Shown here in pieces: positions 8,828-17,604 of a DNA stretch of 64,000 nt (positions are counted from its first letter, which is position 1; every line of letters starts with the position of its first letter). The stretch is from the NCBI GenBank assembly GCA_000720845.1, contig JODU01000016.1, positions 1 to 64,000 of the forward strand. The letters are read 5' to 3'. The notes below the pieces were generated by a model. That model did no database searches, was not told the DNA's origin, and was given only the letters and a program-made list of their open reading frames with translations. The translations under genes were made by a program, and so were the position numbers. This DNA comes from Kitasatospora aureofaciens (GTDB taxonomy: Bacteria > Actinomycetota > Actinomycetes > Streptomycetales > Streptomycetaceae).

Positions 8828-9805
8828 CTACGGAGAAGGAGGCGTGGCGGGATGAACCTCGGGCCGTGTCAGCTGGGCCAACAAGTGTCTGTACGCGGTG
8901 GGGTTCCCTGCGAAGTCGCTCGCGGCCGCGAGGGCGGCCCGGTCGGTGTCCTGGCCCCGAAGCAGGTCAACGGAGGTCTGTGCGAGACGCTCGCGCAGAC
9001 CGTTCCGCTCAGCGTCGTCCAGTAGCATGCGCAGGTCGGCAACCGCTCGGGCAGCAGCAAACCGGGCTGCTGGGCCGGCCTGCAGCATGCTCCGCAGCCC
9101 GGCGGCGGGGGCCGCGTCGTCCAGCAGGCCGTGAAGCCGGCCTGTGAGTTCCCGGGCGAGGGCCGTCGCCTCCCGCGCCTGCGGGCCCGCCTCCCGCAGC
9201 ACCCAGAGCGCCGTGACCAGTTGGGAGTCGCGAGTGTTGTCGGCACCGTTGGGAAGCGCGTCTTGGCGTCCCGCTTCCTCTACCGCCGCGACAGCCCGTT
9301 CGTAGTCCTCAACCGTCGACATGGCGGCCTCGGACAGCTCGGTCGCACGTCGGACAAGCCGCGCCTGCACCCCAAGGACCCGGGGCAGGGCGCGGAGATT
9401 CCCACCGATCAGCCCGACGGCGATGAGCGATGTTCCGAGCAGCAGGAAGACGTCCGGACGTTCGAGATCCTGCCCGGCGGAGAGGTCCTCCAGATTCCCC
9501 CGGTCCGGGCCCTCGGTGAACATGAACCCGCTCTCCCAGCCGTAGCCACCACTACCGGAGGACTGCGAGGCCTTGAGGAGGTCGGACCGGCCGGGATCGC
9601 ACTGGTAGGACGCTTCCCTCTCCCGCTTCTGATACGGGTCGCTCCAACGGACTGTGCATGATCCGTCGGGCTCCTCGTCGAGTACCGTCAGGTCGATCTG
9701 GCGCGCTTCAGGCAAGTCCGGCGCGGCTGCGTACAGCCCCACCGCACAAGCGAAGAGTACGAAACCCAGCGTCAGTACCCATCGGAAAAAGGGCATATGC
9801 CTCAT
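8828..9805 (-). CDS. Hypothetical membrane protein
   Basis: 325 residues, not recognised. TM1 is at about 8-28 (VLTLGFVLFACAVGLYAAA), followed by a roughly 80-residue, presumably external region with two Cys (CTVRW, YQCDPG), TM2 at about 120-137 (FLLLGTSLIAVGLIGGN), and a long, Ala/Leu/Arg-rich helical cytoplasmic C-terminal half. The ATG at 9805 and one three codons later are both possible. No coupled neighbours. Confidence 0.7.
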   Translation of the reverse strand: MRHMPFFRWVLTLGFVLFACAVGLYAAAPDLPEARQIDLTVLDEEPDGSCTVRWSDPYQKREREASYQCDPGRSDLLKASQSSGSGGYGWESGFMFTEGPDRGNLEDLSAGQDLERPDVFLLLGTSLIAVGLIGGNLRALPRVLGVQARLVRRATELSEAAMSTVEDYERAVAAVEEAGRQDALPNGADNTRDSQLVTALWVLREAGPQAREATALARELTGRLHGLLDDAAPAAGLRSMLQAGPAARFAAARAVADLRMLLDDAERNGLRERLAQTSVDLLRGQDTDRAALAAASDFAGNPTAYRHLLAQLTRPEVHPATPPSP

Positions 9806-9949
9806 CCCGTCTCCCCTCCCCTACAGGCTCACCAGCATCCCGCAAGCCCGTCCAGGGATTGAGAGGCGCGTCCGGCAGCGCTCGGGCGTGCAGCGCTGCC
9901 GAAACCCGGCAGGTGTTGCACTTCAGCCCTTCCTGCCGCCCCCTTCCAG

Positions 9950-10170
9950 GCTGTGCGGGATCTGCATGCCGGCATCCAGTGGGAGTCCCTGCCCCAGGAG
10001 CTCGGCTTCGGCCGGCTCGGGCATGGCCTGCTTGCGGTGCCTTGCGGCCCGGAACGAGTCCGGCGCACGGGGCCGGCTTCACCAGCTGCTGCGGAACGAG
10101 CTGCGGCCTCGCCCAGCAGTAGGTGCGTTCCGCGTCACTGTCGCGGCGGTCGCCGCGGCCGCAGCTGCGG
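9950..10170 (+). pseudogene. IS5-family transposase relic
   Basis: Plus-strand reading gives VRDLHAGIQWESLPQELGFG and, after a shift, SGMACLRCLAARNESGA..LHQLLRNELR. This matches the N-terminal segment of IS5-type transposases (pattern GIxWxxLPxELGFGSGMTCWRRLxxWNExGVW..LHxxLLxxL). Frameshifts and the lack of the DDE core show it is dead. No terminal repeats seen. Confidence 0.6.
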
Positions 10171-10278
10171 CAAATCCCTGCGTCCGTTTGATCGCCGGAG
10201 CGACCGCGGACAGGTTCTGCGTGTGGAGGTCCGGCGCGGCAGCGTGTGTGCCCATGCAGTGAGGCAAAGCCCCAAGAC

Positions 10279-10313
10279 TTGATAGTTAACCTGGCAACAG
10301 TTAGCGTGTTAAG
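10279..10313 (+). promoter_or_regulatory. Leaderless promoter and probable MarR operator
   Basis: TTGATA (10279-10284) and TAGCGT (10302-10307) are 17 bp apart, and the -10 ends 7 nt before the ATG at 10315. An inverted repeat TTAAC (10286-10290) / GTTAA (10308-10312), with another GTTA between, overlaps the whole promoter and is a likely site for autoregulation by the downstream MarR protein. Confidence 0.6.
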
Positions 10314-10314
10314 T

Positions 10315-10758
10315 ATGAGCGGTGGATCGAATCGAGAGAGCACGTTGGAGCTGATGCGGTGGGTTGTGTGGGGGCAGCGCCGCACCGCTGAAGACTGGAT
10401 CCGGGAACGCGGCCTCACGCACGAGCAGAGTGCCGTGCTGGCGTACCTGTCGAAGAACCCGGACGCCATTCAGCGTGACGTCGCGCGGGCCATGCGCACC
10501 AGTGCGCCGAGCGTCTCGCGGCTCCTGGCCGGACTCGAGCGGCGCGGACTGGTGGAGCGCCAGACGCAGGCGAGTGACACACGCAGCCGCCGGGTGCATG
10601 TCACTCCAGCGGGCTCCGAGCTGATCCAGGGATTCGAAGAGGCCATGGACCGTGTCGAGGAGTCGATCCTCGCGCCGCTGGGCGCCGCAGGGCGGCGTCA
10701 GCTCCATGAACTGCTGGAACGGCTCGCGTCCCGGATCGAGCCACCCAGCTCTCCCTGA
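10315..10758 (+). CDS. MarR family transcriptional regulator
   Basis: 147 residues with a MarR core: LTHEQSAVLAYLSKNPDAIQ, VARAMRTSAPSVSRLLAGLE, DTRSRRVHVTPAG. It precedes the FAD monooxygenase gene at 10842 by 83 nt in the same direction. Arrangement and family suggest it represses both in response to an aromatic compound or antibiotic. Confidence 0.88.
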   Translation: MSGGSNRESTLELMRWVVWGQRRTAEDWIRERGLTHEQSAVLAYLSKNPDAIQRDVARAMRTSAPSVSRLLAGLERRGLVERQTQASDTRSRRVHVTPAGSELIQGFEEAMDRVEESILAPLGAAGRRQLHELLERLASRIEPPSSP

Positions 10759-10841
10759 CCCGGCTCTACCGCTCCGCACGGCGGCCGGGAACCCCGCGGG
10801 CAGGACCTCAGGCTCCTCCAGCAGCAGTAAGGAACACAGGT

Positions 10842-11951
10842 ATGACCCAGATCACGATCATCGGTGCCGGTCTAGCGGGACTGACACTGGCACGAACCCT
10901 GGCGGTTCATGGAATCCCGTCCACGGTCTACGAAGCGGAGGCGTCTGCTCAGGCCCGGGGCCAAGGCGGCATGCTCGACATCCACGACTACAACGGACAG
11001 CACGGGATTCGTGCCGCCGGCCTGATGAACGGCTTCCGGTCCCTCGTCCTCGAAGGCCGCCAGGCGTCCCGCGACGTGGCACCTGACGGCACCGTCCTGG
11101 CGGACCGGCCCGATGACCCCGCCGGAGGCCGCCCCGAGGTGCAGCGGGGCGAGCTCCGGCAGTTGCTGCTGGAGTCCCTGCCCCCAGGCACGGTCGTCTG
11201 GGGCCACAGGACTCGGAGCGTACGGACCCTCGCTGACGGTCGTCACGAAGTGACCTTCGCCAACGGATCGAAGAGCCGCACCGACATCCTCGTGGGTGCC
11301 GACGGCGCATGGTCGAAGGTCCGGCCGCTGCTCTCCGATGCCACGCCCGCCTATGCCGGACGCTCGATGATCGAGACCTACCTGTACGAGAGCGGCACCC
11401 GGCACCCCGCCACCCTGGCACTGGTCGGTGGCGGGTCGATGACCGCCTACGACGAAACCACCCGCATCGGTCTCGGCGTACAGCGCGAGCGCGCGGACAC
11501 CTTGCACTCCTACGCCATGTTCGACCAGCCGCTCGACTGGTTCGACGGCATCGACTTCAATGACGGCCCTGCGGCCGCCCGTACGGTCGCGGCGATGTTC
11601 GAGGGGTGGGCGCCTGAGCTCGTCGCCCTGGTCGCGGACAGCGACATCCCGCCGATCTTCCGCCCCCTGTACGGGCTGCCGATCGGACACCGCTGGGAGC
11701 ACGTACCCGGGGTCACGCTCGTCGGAGACGCCGCCCACCTGGCACCGCCGGACGGCGAGGGAGCGAACTGGGCCCTCTTCGACGCAGGCCGGCTCGGCAA
11801 CGCCATCGCCCAACAGCCCAAGAACGTCGACGCGGCCATCCGCGCCTACGAAGCCGCGCTCTTCCCACGGAACATCGACACGGCGACCGCCGCCGCAGCC
11901 TACTACCCCGAATTCAAACTGAACCGACCCACGGCAACTGGACAAGCCTGA
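10842..11951 (+). CDS. FAD-dependent monooxygenase, TetX-like
   Basis: 369 residues of the flavin-dependent aromatic hydroxylase class. N-terminal TIIGAGLAGLTLARTLAVHG (FAD Rossmann), middle DILVGADGAWSKVRPLL (DG motif), and GVTLVGDAAHLAPPDGEGAN (GD motif, about residues 290-310). The EGRQASRDVAPDGT and MLDIHDYNGQ segments are like those of tetracycline-inactivating TetX relatives, but activity on tetracycline is not shown by sequence. AAGGA lies 7 nt upstream of the ATG. Predicted cytosolic. Confidence 0.85.
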   Translation: MTQITIIGAGLAGLTLARTLAVHGIPSTVYEAEASAQARGQGGMLDIHDYNGQHGIRAAGLMNGFRSLVLEGRQASRDVAPDGTVLADRPDDPAGGRPEVQRGELRQLLLESLPPGTVVWGHRTRSVRTLADGRHEVTFANGSKSRTDILVGADGAWSKVRPLLSDATPAYAGRSMIETYLYESGTRHPATLALVGGGSMTAYDETTRIGLGVQRERADTLHSYAMFDQPLDWFDGIDFNDGPAAARTVAAMFEGWAPELVALVADSDIPPIFRPLYGLPIGHRWEHVPGVTLVGDAAHLAPPDGEGANWALFDAGRLGNAIAQQPKNVDAAIRAYEAALFPRNIDTATAAAAYYPEFKLNRPTATGQA

Positions 11952-12413
11952 GAATTCACCGCAGGCATGGGAGGTAGCGAAGATGGCCAGGCCGGTGCCG
12001 TATGGCTCACCGCGCTGCTGTCGGCCTCGCCGCCAAGATCGAGGGCACGTTCGGTTGATGGACACCCTGAGCCGCAACGGCTGCGACAGCCGCCGACTGC
12101 ACCGTTCCTGTGCACCGAGTCGGCCGACAGGGGCCCATTTTATCTGTACCCGCGAACTAAGGATTTCAGGAAACAGGCACAGAGTTTCCTTGCAGGAGTG
12201 AGTGGAGCGGATTCGTTCGGCCCGCCCGGACCTTCTCAACGTGCTACTGTCGTAGTCAGTTGCAGTTGTGGTTCCCGAATTCCAGTACTTCCTGCCGGAC
12301 TCTGTACGGCTGGACAGTATTTTTGGCACCGGTTTTTCCGGACGGGGTGATCATCGCGGCGACGCCGCGTCCGTGCAGTACGGGCGCCGACGCACTGCCC
12401 CGAAGGAGAAAAA
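11952..12413. other. Intergenic region with the long 5' leader of the cold-shock gene
   Basis: No supported protein. The right half is less GC-rich, contains T-runs near 12320-12330, and probably holds the promoter and a long untranslated leader typical of cold-shock genes; I cannot place the start site. GAAGGAG lies just upstream of the ATG at 12414. Confidence 0.45.
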
Positions 12414-12617
12414 ATGGCCAGTGGCACCGTGAAGTGGTTCAACGCGGATAAGGGTTTCGGCTTCATCGAGCAGGACGGTGGCGGCGCCGATGTGTTCGCC
12501 CACTACTCGAACATCGCCGCCCAGGGCTTCCGCGAGCTGCTCGAAGGCCAGAAGGTGAACTTCGACATCGCCCAGGGCCAGAAGGGCCCGACGGCCGAGA
12601 ACATCTCCCTCGCCTGA
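12414..12617 (+). CDS. Cold-shock domain protein
   Basis: 67 residues, full length for the family, with both RNA-binding motifs (KGFGFIEQ = RNP1, VFAHYSNI = RNP2) in MASGTVKWFNADKGFGFIEQ. Binds single-stranded nucleic acid and acts as an RNA chaperone in the cytoplasm. Strong ribosome site AAGGAG. It is followed by a near-perfect hairpin, then the DEAD-box helicase, an arrangement that fits joint function in RNA remodelling. Confidence 0.97.
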   Translation: MASGTVKWFNADKGFGFIEQDGGGADVFAHYSNIAAQGFRELLEGQKVNFDIAQGQKGPTAENISLA

Positions 12618-12649
12618 CTTGCCGACGCGCCCGTCGGCGCGCACTTCGT

Positions 12650-12687
12650 AGCTGGGGCCCGCATCCTTCGGGGTGCGGGCCCCAGCT
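12650..12687 (+). terminator. Terminator hairpin with TTCG loop after the cold-shock gene
   Basis: 17-nt arms (12650-12666 and 12671-12687) pair along their whole length with one G-T wobble, closed by a TTCG tetraloop. It separates the cold-shock gene from the helicase gene and could act as a terminator or a stabilising 3' end. Confidence 0.8.
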
Positions 12688-12846
12688 GCATGCTTTTCCG
12701 CAGCTGTTTCAGCTGCGACACCACCGCGAGGAATCCGCAGATTCAAAAAAACGGGTTTCCGTTTCACTCGGCCTATTCTTGCAATTCTCCATGCGTTCGC
12801 TGCTGCGAGAGTTCCTTGATGTGTGCCGCATTGAGGAAGGTTCCGC

Positions 12847-14325
12847 ATGAACTCCACACGCACGAACGACCGGTTCCCCCGCACTCGCGGCGGCAGTGCC
12901 GCTCCCGCGAAGAACGGCAGCCGGTACGGATCTTCAGCCCGCTCGGGCGGGGCGTTCCGCTCCAACGGCAGCGGCCGCGGCCGTCGTCCAGCCGCGGCGC
13001 AGGGCGAGTTCGCCCTCCCGGAGACGATCGTCCCGGCGCTGCCCGCCGCGGAGAGTTTCGCCGATCTCGACATGCCCGCGCAGTTGTTGGCCGCACTCGC
13101 CTCGCAGGGCGTGACCGTTCCGTTCCCGATCCAGGGCGCGACGCTGCCGAACTCCCTCGCCGGCCGCGACGTGCTGGGCCGGGGCCGCACCGGTTCCGGC
13201 AAGACCCTGGCCTTCGGGCTGGCCCTGCTGGCCCGTACGGCCGGGGAGCGTGCTGAGGCCCGGCAGCCGCTGGGGCTGATTCTCGTACCGACGCGCGAGC
13301 TGGCGCAGCAGGTCACCGACGCGCTCACGCCGTACGCCCGGTCGGTGCGGCTGCGCCTGGCCACGGTCGTGGGCGGGATGCCGATCGGCCGGCAGGCGAG
13401 TGCCCTGCGCGGCGGCATCGAGGTCGTCGTCGCCACACCCGGACGTCTCAAGGATCTCATCGAGCGCGGCGACTGCCGACTGGACCAGGTCCGCGTCACC
13501 GTCCTCGACGAAGCGGACCAGATGGCCGACATGGGCTTCATGCCGCAGGTCACCGAGCTGCTCGACCAAGTGCGCCCCGGCGGTCAGCGCATGCTGTTCT
13601 CCGCCACGCTCGACCGCAACGTCGACCTGCTGGTGCGCCGCTACCTGAGCGACCCCGTCGTGCACTCCGTCGATCCGTCGGCCGGCGCGGTCACGACGAT
13701 GGAGCACCATGTGCTGCACGTCCACGGCGCCGACAAGCACGCGGCCACCACCGAGATCGCCGCACGCGAGGGGCGGGTGCTGATGTTCCTGGACACCAAG
13801 CACGCCGTCGACCGTCTCACCGAGCATCTCCTCAGCAGCGGCGTCCGCGCCGCCGCCCTTCACGGGGGCAAGTCGCAGCCGCAGCGCACCCGTACGCTGA
13901 TGCAGTTCAAGAACGGGCATGTGAGCGTGCTCGTCGCGACCAACGTCGCGGCGCGGGGCATTCACGTCGACAGCCTCGACCTCGTCGTCAACGTCGATCC
14001 CCCGACCGACCACAAGGACTACCTCCACCGCGGCGGCCGCACGGCCCGGGCCGGCGAGTCCGGCAGCGTCGTCACTCTGGTCACGCCGGCCCAGCGCCGT
14101 GCCATGACCCGCCTCATGGCGACGGCCGGCATCGTCCCGCAGACCACCCAGGTCCGCGCCGGGGCGGAGGCCCTGCACCGCATCACCGGCGCCCAGGCCC
14201 CCTCCGGGATCCCGGTCGTCATCACCGCACCGGTGACCGAACGCCCCAAGCGTGGCGCCACCTCGCGCGGCCGGCGCCGCCCGGCCTCGGCGGCCCGGCG
14301 GTCCGTCACCGGCGCGGCGGCTTAG
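12847..14325 (+). CDS. DEAD-box RNA helicase
   Basis: 492 residues. A low-complexity basic N-terminus (about 1-55, Ser/Arg/Gly-rich) precedes the helicase core: Q-motif region, GRTGSGKT (Walker A), PTRELAQQ, TPGR, VLDEADQMADMGF (DEAD), SAT, and the C-terminal RecA lobe with ATNVAARGIHV and HRGGRTARAG (motif VI). The tail is basic (RGRRRPASAARR). Unwinds structured RNA; the neighbouring cold-shock protein suggests a role in cold or translation stress. Confidence 0.95.
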   Translation: MNSTRTNDRFPRTRGGSAAPAKNGSRYGSSARSGGAFRSNGSGRGRRPAAAQGEFALPETIVPALPAAESFADLDMPAQLLAALASQGVTVPFPIQGATLPNSLAGRDVLGRGRTGSGKTLAFGLALLARTAGERAEARQPLGLILVPTRELAQQVTDALTPYARSVRLRLATVVGGMPIGRQASALRGGIEVVVATPGRLKDLIERGDCRLDQVRVTVLDEADQMADMGFMPQVTELLDQVRPGGQRMLFSATLDRNVDLLVRRYLSDPVVHSVDPSAGAVTTMEHHVLHVHGADKHAATTEIAAREGRVLMFLDTKHAVDRLTEHLLSSGVRAAALHGGKSQPQRTRTLMQFKNGHVSVLVATNVAARGIHVDSLDLVVNVDPPTDHKDYLHRGGRTARAGESGSVVTLVTPAQRRAMTRLMATAGIVPQTTQVRAGAEALHRITGAQAPSGIPVVITAPVTERPKRGATSRGRRRPASAARRSVTGAAA

Positions 14326-14382
14326 GACCGTCCTGATCAGAAGGCTGACCATCAGTTGACCGAACTCCGCAGGAGGCACTTC

Positions 14383-14787
14383 TTGACGCTGGTCCAGACA
14401 CAAGACCGCCCGACGGGCATCAACGCCGCGCACAGGACGGCCGCCGACGCCATGGACGCGGCCGGACCCCAGGTCTGGGACGACATGACGGTCGAGGTGG
14501 CGCTGTCCGTCATGGTCGCCGCCCGTACGGGTCACCTCGTCGTCTGCGACGTGGACGGCCAGTACACCGACCTGGTCACCCGGGCCCGGCTCAACGCCGT
14601 GCGGGACGGTCTCGGGTACTCGGACCAGGTCCGCCTGCGTGACATCACCGAGAGCGACGCTCCTTTCACCTCCCCGCTGACCACAGTGGCCGAGGCCGAG
14701 CACGCCATGCGTCACCGGCGGCTCGGCTCGCTGCCGGTGGTCGACGAGCACGGCAACGCCCTGGGCATTCTCGCTCTGTCCCGCTGA
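14383..14787 (+). CDS. CBS-domain protein
   Basis: 134 residues with a pair of CBS motifs (VADAMDAAG-like opening; MTVEVALSVMVAARTGHLVV and VAEAEHAMRHRRLGSLPVV). TTG at 14383 is chosen because AGGAGG lies 6 nt upstream; an upstream TTG at 14356 lacks a site. CBS pairs bind adenosine nucleotides; the target is unknown. It follows the helicase gene by 57 nt and likely shares its transcript. Confidence 0.82.
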   Translation: MTLVQTQDRPTGINAAHRTAADAMDAAGPQVWDDMTVEVALSVMVAARTGHLVVCDVDGQYTDLVTRARLNAVRDGLGYSDQVRLRDITESDAPFTSPLTTVAEAEHAMRHRRLGSLPVVDEHGNALGILALSR

Positions 14788-14852
14788 ACCGCCTCACCAC
14801 GGTCGGCCCCTCTCCCCTCCCCCTCTCCCGTCTCTTCTCCCTGTGAGGCATC

Positions 14853-15167
14853 ATGCGCTGTGTCATCGCCCGCTTCCCGTTCGAGCTCACCAAGGGCGGC
14901 GTGCTCGAAACGATGAAGGGCGTCAAGCCCGAGCAGGTCACTGGCGACTCGGTGATCATCGGACGCCGCCACTACCCCGCCAAGCAGGTCGGCCAGGTCA
15001 TCACCCGCCAGGACCGCCGTGACTTCAGCGGCGGCGAGGTCCTCCGTGCCATGGCCCGGCTCGGCTTCACCTGCCGCACCCTCCCCGAGGCTGCGACCGT
15101 GACCGCGAGGATCGTCGACCCGCTCCAGCGGGCTTCCGCGATGCTCGGCGCACCCTTGTCCGTCTGA
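14853..15167 (+). CDS. Small conserved protein of the cold-shock/DEAD/CBS block
   Basis: 104 residues, MRCVIARFPFELTKGGVLET start, no known catalytic motif visible. Mixed alpha/beta composition without signal peptide. It closes the block that begins with the cold-shock gene, and such small proteins often accompany this set in Streptomyces (recollection, not checked). Function unknown. Confidence 0.75.
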   Translation: MRCVIARFPFELTKGGVLETMKGVKPEQVTGDSVIIGRRHYPAKQVGQVITRQDRRDFSGGEVLRAMARLGFTCRTLPEAATVTARIVDPLQRASAMLGAPLSV

Positions 15168-15464
15168 CCCCGCGGGACAGTCACGAGCCAACCGTGGTTC
15201 GGAGCCCCACGGGCGTACGCGGGCTTCAACGGGCCGGGTAACCGGCGGGTCGAGTGGGAGAGACCAACACCTGGTCGCTGGGTGCGGAGGATGGGGGCGG
15301 GTGGCCGTTGTCCGTTGCCGAGGTAGTCGTTGCCTTCGAGCAGACTGCCGACGTCCGGGAACGCATTCGCGAGCTCGGATCAGACGATCCTTGCGCTGCG
15401 CTCTGCGGCCGGACAGGTCGGCCCGTGCGCCGTCCGGGCTCCGTGGCCGGGCCGCCGGCTTGAC
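15168..15464. other. Intergenic stretch, no recognised gene
   Basis: A 69-codon plus-strand frame (15254-15463) exists but has no convincing ribosome site or recognisable sequence. I do not call a gene. Confidence 0.4.
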
Positions 15465-15513
15465 CGGATGCTGCCTCCGTTTTACTCTTCAACGAGTACG
15501 GAGGCAGCATCCG
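15465..15513 (+). promoter_or_regulatory. Large palindromic operator upstream of TetR gene
   Basis: Perfect 16-bp arms (15465-15480 and 15498-15513) flank a 17-bp centre that itself contains ACTC-N6-GAGT (15484-15497). It ends about 40 bp before the TetR start at 15554 and is a strong candidate for autoregulation of the TetR-oxidoreductase unit. Confidence 0.65.
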
Positions 15514-15553
15514 CTTTGATGCGTCCGTGTACGCACCAGAGGCAGGAGGACGC

Positions 15554-16147
15554 ATGGCCACCACCGGACACCAGGGGCGTAAGCCTCGCGCGGACGTCCA
15601 GCGCAACCGCGCGGCCCTCCTTGAAACCGCGCAGCGGCACTTCCTGCGGCACGGGGTCGGCACCTCCCTGGAGGCGGTGGCCAAGGAGGCGGGCGTCGGT
15701 CCCGGCACCCTGTACCGGCACTTCCCCACCAGGGAAGCACTGCTCGCGGCCGTCCTGCAGACCCGCTCCGAGGAACTCGTGGCCCGCCAGGCGGACATCG
15801 AGCAACTCGGAGACCCGGCCGAGGCGTTGGAGCAGTGGCTGCGGGCGATGGAGGAGTACTTCAGCGCCTACAGCGGCCTGCCGGAACCCCTCATGGCTGC
15901 GGCCCGGGCGCAGGAGCCGGACAGCCCGCTCACGATTCCCTGCGACATCCTCATCACCGCCACCGACCAGTACGTGCGAGCGGCACAGCACGCGGGGCAC
16001 GTGCGGGCGTCGGTGCAGGGGTACGACCTGTTTCTCGCGGCCTGTTCCCTTGCCTGGATCAAGGGCAACGGCACCGACGAGGAGTCGCTCGGCCGACTCC
16101 GCGCGCTGATCGCGAGCGGCTACCGCGAGCGGGACGCCCAGGTCTGA
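15554..16147 (+). CDS. TetR family transcriptional regulator
   Basis: 197 residues. Helix-turn-helix at about 30-50 (TSLEAVAKEAGVGPGTLYRHFP) and a C-terminal ligand domain of SbtR-like/TetR_C33 type. ATG at 15554 has AGGAGG about 5 nt upstream; an earlier in-frame start at 15527 would add nine residues. It is followed 109 nt downstream by the oxidoreductase at 16257 in the same direction. Confidence 0.9.
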   Translation: MATTGHQGRKPRADVQRNRAALLETAQRHFLRHGVGTSLEAVAKEAGVGPGTLYRHFPTREALLAAVLQTRSEELVARQADIEQLGDPAEALEQWLRAMEEYFSAYSGLPEPLMAAARAQEPDSPLTIPCDILITATDQYVRAAQHAGHVRASVQGYDLFLAACSLAWIKGNGTDEESLGRLRALIASGYRERDAQV

Positions 16148-16256
16148 CCGCCGCACGATCGGGTCCGGCCGGGAACATTCGGCGATTCGACACGCCCAGT
16201 CATCACATGGCGCCGCCTTCACGGGCGGCGCAGCACAATCCAGTGAAGGACAAATC

Positions 16257-16994
16257 ATGAAAATAACTGTTATAGGCGCCGGTGCCATCGGCGGGAACCT
16301 CGCTGCCAAGCTCAGCACAGCGGGTCACGACGTTCAGGTGGCAAATGCCCGCGGCCCCGAGGCCGTCCCGGCAGAGGTACTGGAAACGGGTGCCCGCGCG
16401 GTGGCCTTGGAGGAGTCGGTCCACGACAGGGACGTGATCGTCTTGTCGATCCCGTTCGGGGTGGCGGGCCAGCTGGCGGACCTTTTCGCGTCGGTGCCCG
16501 ACGAGACGGTGGTCGTCGACACCTCCAACTACTACCCGGGCACGCTCATCGAGCCGATCGAGGCGGTGGACAACGGCCAGGTGGAGAGCGTGTACACCGC
16601 GGAGCTGCTCGGCCGCCCCGTCGTCAAGGCGTGGAACGCCGCGCTGGCCGAGACCCAGCGCACGCAAGGCGTCCCGGCAGGAACCCCCGGCCGCATCGCC
16701 ATCCCCGTCGCCGGCGACTTCGAGGTGGCGCGTCGTGTGGCCATGCAGCTGGTGGACGACACCGGCTTCGACCCGTACGACGCCGGCCCACTGGCCGACT
16801 CCTGGCGCCAGCAGCCCAACAGCCCCGCCTACTGCACGGAACTGACCCTTGACGAGCTGCCGGCGGCCCTGGCCGCGGCCGACCGCGTCAAGGACACGCG
16901 CGTCCGCGACAGCCTGCCGGAGCGCTTCGCCGCCCTCGGTGCCAATCCCACGGTGGAGGACGTCGTCGAGATGAACCGCGCCGCCCACCGCTGA
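16257..16994 (+). CDS. NADPH-binding oxidoreductase, F420-reductase-like
   Basis: 245 residues, intact paralogue of the truncated gene at 360. Starts MKITVIGAGAIGGNLAAKLS (Rossmann Gly motif), with VVDTSNYYPGTLIEPI and KAWNAALAE typical of NAD(P)-binding proteins related to F420-dependent NADP reductase. The C-terminal third (PVAGDFEVARRVAMQLVDD..) is the part lost in the copy at 360. Electron partner and substrate unknown. AAGGA upstream. Confidence 0.85.
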   Translation: MKITVIGAGAIGGNLAAKLSTAGHDVQVANARGPEAVPAEVLETGARAVALEESVHDRDVIVLSIPFGVAGQLADLFASVPDETVVVDTSNYYPGTLIEPIEAVDNGQVESVYTAELLGRPVVKAWNAALAETQRTQGVPAGTPGRIAIPVAGDFEVARRVAMQLVDDTGFDPYDAGPLADSWRQQPNSPAYCTELTLDELPAALAAADRVKDTRVRDSLPERFAALGANPTVEDVVEMNRAAHR

Positions 16995-17113
16995 GTCACC
17001 CAACGCAGTTCTCGCGCACGCAATGGTGCGGGGGCGGCAGCGCCGGCACGCCACGGACACACAAGATGAAACCCGGCGCCACCCCGAGCTGTGCGGGTCG
17101 CCGGTGGGCTTCT

Positions 17114-17491
17114 TCAGCCCTTGCCGGAGTTTTGGTTCTCGTACGCTTCGCGGGCGGCCAGCAGGGTGGGCATGTGGTCTTCCGCCCAGCGCCGTCCGGC
17201 TGCGATGAGTTCGAGCAAGGTACGGCCGAGCGTGGTCAGTTCGTACTCCACTCGCGCGGGGACCTCGGCATAGACGGTACGGGTGATCAGCCCGTCGCGT
17301 TCCAGCGCCCGCAGGGTCTGGGTGAGCACCTTCGGGGTGGCGGTACGCAGAGGGACCCGCAGCTCGGAGAAACGTCGTGGCCCCTGCTCCAGGCACAGGA
17401 TGACCATGGCGGACCATTTGTCGCCGACCCGGATCGGCATTGCTCTGCTCGGACAGGCCGGATGGAACATGTCAGGATCGAGCGGTTGCAC
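17114..17491 (-). CDS. HxlR family transcriptional regulator
   Basis: 125 residues. HxlR winged helix: VGDKWSAMVILCLEQGPRRF, ATPKVLTQTLRALERDGLIT, YAEVPARVEYELTTLG. Cys at the N-terminal position (HPACPSRAM) matches the redox-sensing Cys of the family. GTG at 17491 with GGGGG upstream; an internal ATG seven codons later is possible. Divergent from the MDR gene at 17605 with a 113-bp shared region. Confidence 0.88.
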   Translation of the reverse strand: MQPLDPDMFHPACPSRAMPIRVGDKWSAMVILCLEQGPRRFSELRVPLRTATPKVLTQTLRALERDGLITRTVYAEVPARVEYELTTLGRTLLELIAAGRRWAEDHMPTLLAAREAYENQNSGKG

Positions 17492-17604
17492 CAGTACCCC
17501 CGCGGTAGCCAGATACCCTTGAAGTAACGATTATGTCCTGCACTACCTTCGCGTCGGCAGCGCAACCGATCGCTGCCTCTCCGGACCATTGATGCGAGGG
17601 AAGC

